A program made the translations under genes and the position numbers. DNA of 56,247 nt from Deltaproteobacteria bacterium Ga0077550 (lineage in GTDB: Bacteria > Myxococcota_A > Polyangia > Nannocystales > Nannocystaceae): NCBI GenBank assembly GCA_001464385.1, contig LNFB01000252.1:1-56247 (forward strand), read 5' to 3'. Positions within the stretch are counted from its first letter, which is position 1; each line of letters opens with the position of its first letter. Shown one piece after another: positions 43,898 through 52,025 of the stretch. The notes beneath the pieces are model-generated. The model worked only from the letters and a program-made list of their open reading frames with translations. It was not told where the DNA came from and searched no databases.

Positions 43898-44977
43898 TCA
43901 CCCGCGCCGACGCAACAACCGCCGCGCCGCCGCGGCGACCGGCGGATCGTCGTCCCCGATCCGCTCGACGCGCGCGCGCTGCTCGGCGGTCAGCGGCCCG
44001 GTCTGATTGCCGAGGACCACGAGCGCGTTGCGCTGCATCGCCCGCCGTGTCACGCGGCGCGCCGCGGTGTGCTTGGCCCACGCGCGGTACGGCGCGTTGC
44101 CGAGGTCGATCAAACGCCACGGATCGCTCGAGCGCGCCGGCCCGGGCGGCGGCGGGATCCAGGCCGCCTCGGGGATCCGCGCCTCGCGATCCCGCGGCGC
44201 GTTGTACGGGCACACCTCCTGGCAGACATCGCAGCCCATCAACGCGTCGCCGATGCCGTCGGCGAGCGCGTCGTCGATCGTGCCGCGGTGCTCGATGGTG
44301 AGGTACGAGATGCAGCGCCGTGGATCGAGCTCGCCCGGGCCCACGAACGCCGCGGTCGGGCACGCGTCGAGGCAGCGCGTGCACGCCCCGCACGCGTCCC
44401 AGCGCGCCTTCGCCAGCGCGGCCGGATCCTCGCCGACCGCGTCGGCGCCCCGCCACTGCGCCGTCGTGAGCAGCGCCCCGAGCACGAACCAGCTCCCGAG
44501 GCCCGGCACGATGATGCAGCCGTGCTTGCCGATGAAGCCGAGGCCCGCGAGCGCCGCGGCGGCGCGCTCGAAGATCGGCCGGGTGTCGACGCACACCAGC
44601 GTCCGCACGCCCGGCACGCGCGCGTGCAGCTCGGCCTCGAGCACCTCGAGCCGCTCGTGCAGCACCGTGTGGTAGTCGGTCGTGCGGGCGTAGCGGGCGA
44701 TCGGCCCGGACTCGCCGCGGTACGGCACCGCCGCGACGAGCAGCGAGCGCGCGCCGGGCAGCATGCGCGTTGGATCCTTGCGGGCCGCGGCGCCCTCGCG
44801 CAGGAACGTCATCTCGCCCTCGCGCCCGTGCTCGAGGAAGCGATCGAGCGCGGCTGCAGAGGCCGCGAAACCGGCGTGGTCGAGACGCACGACCCCGAGG
44901 CGCAGCAGGCCCACGCCCTCGGCGAGCGCCGCGAGCTCGGCGAGCACCGCGGGCGCGAGGACGCAGGCGTCGCTCAA
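43898..44977 (-). CDS. queG: Epoxyqueuosine reductase
   Basis: 359 aa, the normal length. It reduces epoxyqueuosine to queuosine in tRNA anticodons using cobalamin and two [4Fe-4S] clusters. Visible: VAAVPYR and ARTTDYHTVLHERLEVLEAE of the corrinoid domain, GFIGKHGCIIVPGLGSWFVLG, then the ferredoxin-type cysteines CGACTRCLDACPTAAF and CDVCQEVCPYN. The TTG start at 44977 overlaps the nth stop (TTGA), so it is coupled to endonuclease III. No other queuosine genes are nearby. Stops converge with the previous gene, 7 nt apart. Confidence 0.93.
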   Translation of the reverse strand: MSDACVLAPAVLAELAALAEGVGLLRLGVVRLDHAGFAASAAALDRFLEHGREGEMTFLREGAAARKDPTRMLPGARSLLVAAVPYRGESGPIARYARTTDYHTVLHERLEVLEAELHARVPGVRTLVCVDTRPIFERAAAALAGLGFIGKHGCIIVPGLGSWFVLGALLTTAQWRGADAVGEDPAALAKARWDACGACTRCLDACPTAAFVGPGELDPRRCISYLTIEHRGTIDDALADGIGDALMGCDVCQEVCPYNAPRDREARIPEAAWIPPPPGPARSSDPWRLIDLGNAPYRAWAKHTAARRVTRRAMQRNALVVLGNQTGPLTAEQRARVERIGDDDPPVAAAARRLLRRRG

Positions 44978-45627
44978 CCGACCTCCGCGCTCGGACAATC
45001 GGGCGCGAGCACGCACGCCTCGCACTTGGGCCCGCGCGCGTGGCACGTCTGCCGGCCGTGCAGGATGAGCTGGTGCGCGAGCAGGATCCACCGCTTCTTG
45101 GGCACGCGCTCCATCATCGCCGCCTCGATCGCGACCGGGTTGTCGGCCGAGACGAAGCCGAGGCGGTTGGTCAGCCGCGCGACGTGGGTGTCGACGACGA
45201 AGCCGGACGGGATGCCGTACGCCGTGCCGAGCACGACGTTGGCGGTCTTGCGCGCGACGCCGGGCAGCTCGACCAGCGCCTCCATCGTCCGCGGCACCTC
45301 GCCGCCGTGCTGGTTCATGATCGCCTGCGCGGTGGCGATGATGTTCTTCGACTTGTTGCGGAAGAACGTCACCCGACCGACGAGCGTCTGCACCGCCTCG
45401 ACGTCGGCGACCGCGAGATCCGCGGGCCCGGGGTAGCGCTCGAACAGCGCCGGCGTGACCTCGTTGACGACCTTGTCGGTGCACTGCGCGGCGAGGATCG
45501 TCGCGATGAGGAGCTCCCAGCCGTTGCGGTGCACCAGGGCGCACGTCGCATCGGGGAGGATCTTCTGCAGCCGACGCAGCTGCTTGGTCAAGGTGGCGTC
45601 GTCGACGAGCGTCTTGCGTGCGGCCAT
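44974..45627 (-). CDS. nth: Endonuclease III
   Basis: 217 aa. DNA glycosylase/AP lyase for oxidised pyrimidines. The helix-hairpin-helix LPGVARKTANVVLG carries the catalytic Lys; VVDTHVARL has the catalytic Asp. The C-terminal cluster motif CHARGPKCEACVLAPDC has the exact C-x6-C-x2-C-x5-C spacing for a [4Fe-4S] cluster. ATG at 45627. Its stop overlaps the queG start. Confidence 0.96.
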   Translation of the reverse strand: MAARKTLVDDATLTKQLRRLQKILPDATCALVHRNGWELLIATILAAQCTDKVVNEVTPALFERYPGPADLAVADVEAVQTLVGRVTFFRNKSKNIIATAQAIMNQHGGEVPRTMEALVELPGVARKTANVVLGTAYGIPSGFVVDTHVARLTNRLGFVSADNPVAIEAAMMERVPKKRWILLAHQLILHGRQTCHARGPKCEACVLAPDCPSAEVG

Positions 45628-45686
45628 GTCGTTGTGCTTCTTGGGGGCGTTGCGTTGCGCTGCGGGTCGTCGACGGAGCGGAGCGC

Positions 45687-46292
45687 CTAGATGGGGCCGT
45701 TGCCGCGGACGCGCTCGAGCAGATCCCAGGTCATGCGCGCCGTCGCCCCCCACAGCGGCGGCTGGTGGATCGCGAACTCGTGCATCTCGTAGTGGTAGCC
45801 CTGCCACACGCCGCGCCCGGTGATCCGGTGGATCGCCGGATCGAGCAGGCGCCCGATGCTGGGCGTGAGGATCGCGTGCACCTCGGGGCTCGTGGGCTCG
45901 GGCCGCCAGCTCGCGGGCGCCCACGCGACGAAGGGCACGATGAGGAACCCCGTCGGCGTCGGCACGGCGCCGAGGCGACCGATCACCCGCGCGTCGCCGC
46001 GGGGCAGGCCGACCTCCTCCTCGGCCTCGCGCAGCGCGGTGGCGACGAGATCGGCGTCCTCGACCTCGGGCTTGCCCCCGGGGAACGCGAGCTGGCCCGC
46101 GTGGGATCGCAGCGCCCCGGAGCGCTCGATGAGCACGAGCCGCGGGTCGTCGTCGTCACCGTCACCGGTGACCGGCGGCATCAGGATCGCGACGACGGCC
46201 GCGTGTCGGAGCTCGCGCGGATCGGGGAGCGGCGCGTCCGTGGGATCGAGCCGGTCGGCGAGATCGGGCGGCAGGCCACGCGCGGTCACCAT
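45687..46292 (-). CDS. Nudix hydrolase, NudL/CoA-pyrophosphatase type
   Basis: 201 aa. The UPF0035 signature (VLIERSGALRSHAGQLAFPG, then GKPEVEDADLVATALREAEE with EVGL) is nearly perfect and contains the Nudix box REAEEEVG. This subfamily hydrolyses CoA and related dinucleotide-like compounds (known for NudL/PCD1). Cytoplasmic. It precedes nth on the same strand after 59 nt; they may share a transcript but are functionally unrelated apart from housekeeping. Confidence 0.9.
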   Translation of the reverse strand: MVTARGLPPDLADRLDPTDAPLPDPRELRHAAVVAILMPPVTGDGDDDDPRLVLIERSGALRSHAGQLAFPGGKPEVEDADLVATALREAEEEVGLPRGDARVIGRLGAVPTPTGFLIVPFVAWAPASWRPEPTSPEVHAILTPSIGRLLDPAIHRITGRGVWQGYHYEMHEFAIHQPPLWGATARMTWDLLERVRGNGPI

Positions 46293-46386
46293 CGGTCGCC
46301 CGACATACCACGAAGGCCGCGGCGCTGTCCGGCGCGCGCGCGGCGGCTCGCCCAGCGCCCCCGACGGGGCGAACGCGGGCCGCTCC

Positions 46387-47340
46387 TCAGACCCCGTCGC
46401 AGCCGATGCGCGCGTCGTCGAGCGCGACTTCGTCGATGTGGACCACGAACTCGGGCACGGCGCTCTGGTAGTTGGCCCAGCCGATGCTGATGTCGTCGAA
46501 CACCGGGATCTCCGGGTTCGTCGCCGCGCTCTGCGTGATGGCCGTGACCTCGACGCCGTCGAGCCACAGCGTCGCCTCCTGCGCGACCTGATCGTGGTGC
46601 CACTCCATGCAGAACCACGCGTCCATCCACTGGTACGTGTAGTCGGTGCCGGTGCCGAACTCGTCCGACGATCGCTGCACGTTGTAGATCCACTGGAAGT
46701 TGCCCTCCGTGTTCTCGACGATCCCCCAGCGCACCGAGTTGGTGTTGCCCTCGCCGTAGGGCCCGCGGGACTCGAAGAGATCGCCGTGGAGCACGCCGTC
46801 CTGCGGCACGGGAGCCGGCGTCTGCACGCGCACGAACATGCGCCCCCAGTGCTCGGTCGCCAGCCCGCCGAGCCCGCCGTTGTACGAGAGCCACTGCGCA
46901 CCGTTCTCGCCGCCGGCGATCCGCAGCGACTGCGTGCCGCGGTAGGCGTCGTCATCCGCGACGCCCATCGTGTTGCCGAGCCACGTACCGCTCGCGCGCT
47001 TGCCCCACCCCTCGGGGTAGCCGTCGAGGGGCTCGCCCTCGAAGTCCTCGCAGACGAGCAGATCGAGGTTCGCACAGCCGAGGCCGGGCTCGCCCGTGCT
47101 GCCGTCGTCGTCCGTGCTGCCCGGCGTCGTCGCGGTGTCGTCGGTGGTCGAGTCCGCCGCGGTCGTCGATGCCGTCGTCGCGGTGCCCGCCGTCGTCGAC
47201 GTCGACGGCTGCGTCGTCGCGCCGCTCGCCGAGCCCGCGCCGCCGCTCGAGTCGCCCTCGGTGCTGGACGCGATCGGATCGTCGTCGCCCTCGGCACCGC
47301 AGGCGATCGACACGACGAACATCAGGGGGAACAGACGCAT
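46387..47340 (-). CDS. Lipoprotein with concanavalin-like lectin/glucanase fold
   Basis: 317 aa. Signal with lipobox VVSIACG, a 65-residue Thr/Ser/Ala/Asp stalk, then a beta jelly roll (about 85-315): LVCEDFEGEPLDGYPEGWGK, GTQSLRIAGG, HWGRMFVRVQTPAPVP, DYTYQWMDAWFCMEWHHDQV, HIDEVALDDARIGC. This strand order is typical of LamG/polysaccharide-lyase-like sandwiches that bind or cut glycans; I see no clear catalytic set. ATG at 47340. Divergent from the DUF1592 gene. Surface glycan binding is inference. Confidence 0.78.
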   Translation of the reverse strand: MRLFPLMFVVSIACGAEGDDDPIASSTEGDSSGGAGSASGATTQPSTSTTAGTATTASTTAADSTTDDTATTPGSTDDDGSTGEPGLGCANLDLLVCEDFEGEPLDGYPEGWGKRASGTWLGNTMGVADDDAYRGTQSLRIAGGENGAQWLSYNGGLGGLATEHWGRMFVRVQTPAPVPQDGVLHGDLFESRGPYGEGNTNSVRWGIVENTEGNFQWIYNVQRSSDEFGTGTDYTYQWMDAWFCMEWHHDQVAQEATLWLDGVEVTAITQSAATNPEIPVFDDISIGWANYQSAVPEFVVHIDEVALDDARIGCDGV

Positions 47341-47551
47341 GCGGACACCATAGACGAAGGCCGACCGCGCGTGCGCGGGGGCGGCCGGCCACAGGCGATC
47401 GCGGTGGTCCGCCGCGCGACCGGGTCGAGATCGTGCACTGGCCCACCCGATGATCACCGCGGCCGATGACCCGGCGAAGCCGGCGAGAAAAGTTCGGGTC
47501 GCCGAAAACGACTTCACCCTTTTCGCGGGGCCCGCGTATCCCGACCACGTG

Positions 47552-49261
47552 ATGCGCCAACACCGAGCGTTCCCGCGCCAGGCCTCGATCCTGCTGCTCT
47601 GGCTCGCGGCCGGCTGCTACGAGGGCGCCGGCGGTGGGGCCGACGGAGGCACCGCCGACGACGGGGCCGACGGCGGCTCGGGCGACGACGGCAGCTCCGA
47701 TCCCTACTGCGAGGCGGACACCAAGCCGGGCGCCCTGACCCACTTCGTCCGGCTGACCCACGCGCAGTACGACAACAGCGTCCGCGACCTGTTGGGCGTC
47801 GACGATCACCCTTCGTCGGCGTTCCTCGGCGACACCTCGGTCAACGGGTTCAGCAACAACGCCGATCAGCTCGCGGTGCCCGACCGCCTCGCCCGCGACT
47901 ACCGGCGCGCCGCCGAGCAGATCGCCGCCGGCATCCTCGCGACGCCGGCGAACCTCGCGACGATCGTCGGCTGCGATCCGGCCCCCGACGCGGTGGGCTG
48001 CGCCGAGACGTTCATCGACACGTTCGGTCGCCGGGCGTTCCGCCGCCCGCTCACCGACGCCGAGCGGGCCGCGTTCCTGTCGATCTACCAAGGTGGCGAC
48101 GGGATGTACGAGTCGGGCTCGGCCTTCGAGCAGGGCATCGCGATGGTGATCGAGGCGTTCCTACAATCGCCGAGCTTCCTGTACCGCGTCGAGCTCTCCT
48201 CACCTGCGGCCGGCTCGGAGCTCGTCGCGCTCGACGGCTGGGAGGTCGCGGCCCGCCTGTCGTACATGCTGTGGAACTCGACGCCCGACGACGCGCTGCT
48301 CGCTGCGGCCGAGGCCGGCGAGCTCGCCACGCCCGAGGGGATCGAGGCCCAGGCGCGGCGCCTGCTCGCCGACGGTCGCGCGGCCGATCCCGTCCAGGAC
48401 TTCCATGCGCAGTGGCTGCACATGGACAAGTACCCCAACATCCAGAAGGACCCGATGGTCTTCCCCGGCTACGATCCGGCGTCGCCGGCGTCGATGGCCG
48501 CGGAGACGATGGAGTTCTTCCGCCGGACGATCCTCGAGCAGCAGGGCACCTACGCCGATCTCATGACGTCGCGGACGACCTACGTCGACGCGACGCTGGC
48601 CTCGATCTACGGCATCGAGGGCGACTTCGGCGACACGCTCACGCCGGTCGAGCTCGATCCGGCGACGCGCTCGGGCTTCCTCACCCAGCCCGGGTTCCTG
48701 GCCTCGAACGCGTACCTGGTCGAGACCTCGCCGATCCACCGCGGGGTGTTCATCCAGCGGCAGGTGTTGTGCACCGAGATCCCCGATCCACCGCCGGGCG
48801 TCGACCTGCAGCTGCCGCCCGCGGACGACACGATCAAGACCACGCGCCAGCGCGTCACGCACCACACGTCGCCCGAGCAGTGCGCGCCTTGTCACGCGCA
48901 GATCAACGAGCCGGGCTTCGCCTTCGAGGGCTACGACGCCGTCGGGGCGATCCGCACCCTCGACAACGGCGAGCCGGTCGACACCAACGCCAGCTTCGCC
49001 AATCCGGATGGTGGCACCCTGACCGCGAGCAACGCGGTCGGGCTCATCGAGCAGCTGGCCGACTCGCCGACCGCCCAGCGCTGCTACCTGACGCAGTGGT
49101 TCCGCTACGCCAGCGCGCGCGTCGAGACCGACGTCGACACCTGCACGCTCGACGGCCTGCACGAGGCGATGACCGAGGGCGGCTACGACGTGCAGGAGAT
49201 GCTGGTCGCGCTGACCCAAACCGTGAGCTTCCGCTATCGCGCGGCGCAGGAGGTCGAGTGA
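47552..49261 (+). CDS. DUF1592-type (PSD3/4/5) lipoprotein with one heme c site
   Basis: 569 aa. Signal with lipobox LWLAAGC and a short Gly/Asp stalk, then the planctomycete/myxobacterial set: FVRLTHAQYDNSVRDLLG (DUF1587), FGRRAFRRPLTDAERAAF, the DUF1592 core (AMVIEAFLQSPSFLYRVEL, WEVAARLSYMLWNSTPDD), DUF1588 (SGFLTQPGFLASNA, SPIHRGVFIQRQVLC, CAPCH heme motif, INEPGFAFEGYDAVG) and DUF1585 at the end. ATG at 47552; the possible longer start at 47450 has no signal. It is followed directly by its usual partner, a DUF1552 protein. Function unknown; often linked to polysaccharide breakdown. Confidence 0.9.
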   Translation: MRQHRAFPRQASILLLWLAAGCYEGAGGGADGGTADDGADGGSGDDGSSDPYCEADTKPGALTHFVRLTHAQYDNSVRDLLGVDDHPSSAFLGDTSVNGFSNNADQLAVPDRLARDYRRAAEQIAAGILATPANLATIVGCDPAPDAVGCAETFIDTFGRRAFRRPLTDAERAAFLSIYQGGDGMYESGSAFEQGIAMVIEAFLQSPSFLYRVELSSPAAGSELVALDGWEVAARLSYMLWNSTPDDALLAAAEAGELATPEGIEAQARRLLADGRAADPVQDFHAQWLHMDKYPNIQKDPMVFPGYDPASPASMAAETMEFFRRTILEQQGTYADLMTSRTTYVDATLASIYGIEGDFGDTLTPVELDPATRSGFLTQPGFLASNAYLVETSPIHRGVFIQRQVLCTEIPDPPPGVDLQLPPADDTIKTTRQRVTHHTSPEQCAPCHAQINEPGFAFEGYDAVGAIRTLDNGEPVDTNASFANPDGGTLTASNAVGLIEQLADSPTAQRCYLTQWFRYASARVETDVDTCTLDGLHEAMTEGGYDVQEMLVALTQTVSFRYRAAQEVE

Positions 49262-49263
49262 AC

Positions 49264-50679
49264 ATGTTCCGCCGCAATTTCCTGAGGGGTGCCTGTGGGG
49301 CCGCGGTCGCGCTGCCCGTGCTCGAATCGTTGATGCCGCGCCGCGCCAGCGCCGGCGGCACGACGCCCGCGCCGCGGCGCTTCATCGCGTTCGCGTGCTG
49401 CAACGGCGTCGAGATCACCCGCTTCTGGCCGACGTCGCCGTACGGCGCGCTGGCGGCGAGCGGCCTCGCGGGCACGGCCCTCGAGCCACTGTCGGGCCAC
49501 GTCGGCAAGATGCTGATCCCCCGCGGCATCCACACCGTGCCGCGTGGCTTCGGCTTCGATCCGGTCGCGGGTTGCGACCACGTCAAGGGCGTCGGCCACC
49601 GCCTCACCGCGCAGCAACTCGATCCCGGCACGATGTTCGCGCAGGGCATCTCCCTCGATCAGTTCATCGCGTCGGAGCTCAACGACGGCGCCCGCCCGGC
49701 GCTCAACCTCCACGTGGGCTACCGCTACGAGGGCACCAACGGCGTGGTCTCGTACCTCGGCGCCAACGCGCCCGCGGTCGGCGAGAACAACCCGTGGCTC
49801 GCCTACCAGGACTTGATGGGCCTGTCGAACCTCGACGAGAGCGCGCTGATGCGGCTCACGGCGCGGCGCCAGAGCGTGCTCGACCTGGTCGAGCAGGACT
49901 TCGCGCGGCTGAAGTCGATCGATCTGTCGAAGGCCGATCGCGACAAGCTCGACATGCACCTCACCGCGATCCGCGACCTCGAGACCGACCTCGGCGACGC
50001 GGGGCTGATCCCCTGCACGCTCGACGACGCCCGGGCCGCCGAGATCCAGGCGATGAGCGGCATGCCGTTCGACTCCGACGCCCAGTACAAGGCCGTCGGC
50101 CAGATGCAGATGGACATCATCGCCCTGGCGATGGCGTGCGGCGCCAACCATGCCGCGACCCTGATGTGGGGCTCCGAGGCCGGTGGCCCGGTGTTCACCT
50201 GGGACGGCATGAGCCACCAGTACAACCACCACAAGCTGTCGCACGGCAACACCGCCGACGACTGCTCCGGCGGCGCCGTCGACGGGTACCTCGACATGCT
50301 GTTCGACATCGATCGGTGGTACGCGACCCAGCTCGCGTACCTGTGCGATCGCCTCGACAGCTACACCGAGGGGTCCGGCACCGTACTCGACAACTGCTCC
50401 GTCGTCTGGATGAACAACCTGTCGGACGGCAAGGCCCACCACTTCATGGACATGCCGTACGTGATGATGGGTGGCTGCGGCGGGGCGCTGAAGACCGGCC
50501 AGTACATCAAGGTCACCGCGCAGGACAACACGGTCAACGACGTGGACGCGCCGCACAACAAGCTGCTCGCGACGATCGCCAACGCGGTCGGGGTCACGGA
50601 CGACGCGGGCGCGCCGGTGACGAGCTTCGGCGATCCGGCCTACGGCGAGTCCGGGGTGTTCGACGTGCTGCAGGCGTGA
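49264..50679 (+). CDS. DUF1552 family Tat-exported protein
   Basis: 471 aa. Twin-arginine signal (RRNFLRGACGAAVALPVLES), then DUF1552 landmarks: RRFIAFACCNGVEITRFWP, HRLTAQQ, SLDQFIAS, the MQMDIIALAMACGANHAATLMW helix and NNLSDGKAHHFMDMPYVMMG. Almost always paired with DUF1592 genes; the role is unknown but both are exported. A GTG at 49258, overlapping the upstream TGA (GTGA), would add two residues and may be the true start. Confidence 0.9.
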   Translation: MFRRNFLRGACGAAVALPVLESLMPRRASAGGTTPAPRRFIAFACCNGVEITRFWPTSPYGALAASGLAGTALEPLSGHVGKMLIPRGIHTVPRGFGFDPVAGCDHVKGVGHRLTAQQLDPGTMFAQGISLDQFIASELNDGARPALNLHVGYRYEGTNGVVSYLGANAPAVGENNPWLAYQDLMGLSNLDESALMRLTARRQSVLDLVEQDFARLKSIDLSKADRDKLDMHLTAIRDLETDLGDAGLIPCTLDDARAAEIQAMSGMPFDSDAQYKAVGQMQMDIIALAMACGANHAATLMWGSEAGGPVFTWDGMSHQYNHHKLSHGNTADDCSGGAVDGYLDMLFDIDRWYATQLAYLCDRLDSYTEGSGTVLDNCSVVWMNNLSDGKAHHFMDMPYVMMGGCGGALKTGQYIKVTAQDNTVNDVDAPHNKLLATIANAVGVTDDAGAPVTSFGDPAYGESGVFDVLQA

Positions 50680-50713
50680 CGCCGGCGGACGGACCGGCGC
50701 AGCGACGGCGTCA
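50677..50713. terminator. Inverted repeat across two converging stop codons
   Basis: TGACGCCG (50677-50684) and CGGCGTCA (50706-50713) form a perfect 8-bp stem with a 21-base loop; the TGA and TCA are the stop codons of the two convergent genes. There is no T-run, so any terminator role (possibly bidirectional) is tentative. Confidence 0.35.
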
Positions 50714-51700
50714 GGCCCAGGTCAGCTCGTAGGCCAGCGAGTGGCCGATGCGGGCCGAGAACCGCTGCACCGACCGCGCCGCCATCTTCGCGCTGACGCC
50801 GACCGGGATCAGCGTGGTCAACCACGCGCCGAGGTCCTGGTCCTCGCGCTGTCGCGTGCGGGGCCCGGTCGCCGGCGTGTAGTCGATCTTCGCCGAGCGC
50901 TTGCCCGCGCGGCCGAGCAGCTCGTACAGGTCGCGGAACAGGATGAACGCGGTGTCGTTCGCGTGCAGCGCCCAGTTCGCGACCGGCAGGAAATCGACGA
51001 GGTGGATGAGCTGGTAGTCGAGCTGGATCCACAGGTCGTCGGCGGACAGGGTGACCGGCGCGTTGTCGATCACCCGGTGGAATGCGATCGACCGCAGCGA
51101 CGACAGCCGCGACAGGTTGGCCCACAGCTCGGCCCGCAGCGGCTCGTCGTAGAGCAGGCGCAGGATCGACGGGAACGCCTCGACGTGGGTCCACTCGAAC
51201 GGCGTCATCAACGGCTGCAGCGCGGGGATCTTGTCCGCCGTCATCGCGAACGTGTTGGTGCCGGTGCCGAGGATCGAGTGCAGCAGCATCACGAGCGGCG
51301 AGTGCCCGGGGAAGTGCAGCGCGCTGTACTCGAAGCAGAAGTAGAGATGATCGAGGAACGACCCGTCCGCGTGCTCGACGTCGAAGTCGCAATGCTCGAC
51401 CATGAACCGCAGCAGCGCCGGGTCGACCGCGGGCAGCTGCAGATCCGCGGTGGCGCGGTCGTACTGGGCCTGCACGGCCTTCCCGGCCGCCTCGTCCCAG
51501 TGGGCCTCCTTGCCCACGCGGGTCTTCATCACGAAGCGGGCCGCAGCGCCCTCGAGCGTCGAGAAGATCGTGCGATCGAGATCGAAGTCGGGGATCGGCG
51601 CGACCCGGACCGCGCCGGCGTGATCGGCGGCGCGGCCGGTGGCGATCGCGGCCTTGCGGGCGAACGTGGGCTCGGGACGGACGTCGGCGGCTTGCTTCAT
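50711..51700 (-). CDS. Conserved-looking protein of unknown function
   Basis: 329 aa, no signal peptide or membrane helix, rich in aromatic residues and His (HCDFDVEHADGSFLDHLYFC, HFPGHSPLVMLLHSILG, FHRVIDNAPVTLSADDLWIQ). The composition is that of a globular cytoplasmic, mostly helical protein. I do not recognise a family or active site. It stands alone between the DUF1552 gene and the divergent PhoX gene. Confidence 0.75.
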   Translation of the reverse strand: MKQAADVRPEPTFARKAAIATGRAADHAGAVRVAPIPDFDLDRTIFSTLEGAAARFVMKTRVGKEAHWDEAAGKAVQAQYDRATADLQLPAVDPALLRFMVEHCDFDVEHADGSFLDHLYFCFEYSALHFPGHSPLVMLLHSILGTGTNTFAMTADKIPALQPLMTPFEWTHVEAFPSILRLLYDEPLRAELWANLSRLSSLRSIAFHRVIDNAPVTLSADDLWIQLDYQLIHLVDFLPVANWALHANDTAFILFRDLYELLGRAGKRSAKIDYTPATGPRTRQREDQDLGAWLTTLIPVGVSAKMAARSVQRFSARIGHSLAYELTWA

Positions 51701-52025
51701 CGGGGTGTGGGCGCGCGGGGGCGTCGGCGAAGCTACCACGGGGGTGGTGCGACGCTGCTCCGCTGCCCCGATCCGACGCCTCGCGGCCTTGGCCCTGGCG
51801 ATCCCAGGCTGCGTCGCCGCGCCGAGCCCTGCGCGCGAGCGCATGATCGGTGCGTCGACGATCCGCGACGACGACTGCCGCATTCGACCGACGCGCGCAG
51901 CACCGACGTCACGCCAAGACGTCGGCACCGCAACCTCGTGCGACACCGGATCGTGATGCGCGGTCTCGCGACTTGTCGCCGATGCGTCAACCGAGCGTCG
52001 CAATCGGCCGCTAGGTTTCGCCGCG
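51701..52025. other. Intergenic region with divergent promoters
   Basis: 325 bp between the unknown protein and the divergent PhoX gene. A plus-strand frame from about 51740 to 51956 could encode a small basic/Cys protein with LAALALAIPGC, but its codon use is not gene-like and the Pro before Cys is wrong for a lipobox. No convincing -35/-10 pair found. Confidence 0.5.

Noticed and set aside
51740..51956. Small plus-strand frame with LAIPGC as a lipoprotein
   Set aside because: Codon use is not gene-like, the Pro next to the Cys does not fit a lipobox, and there is no ribosome binding site.
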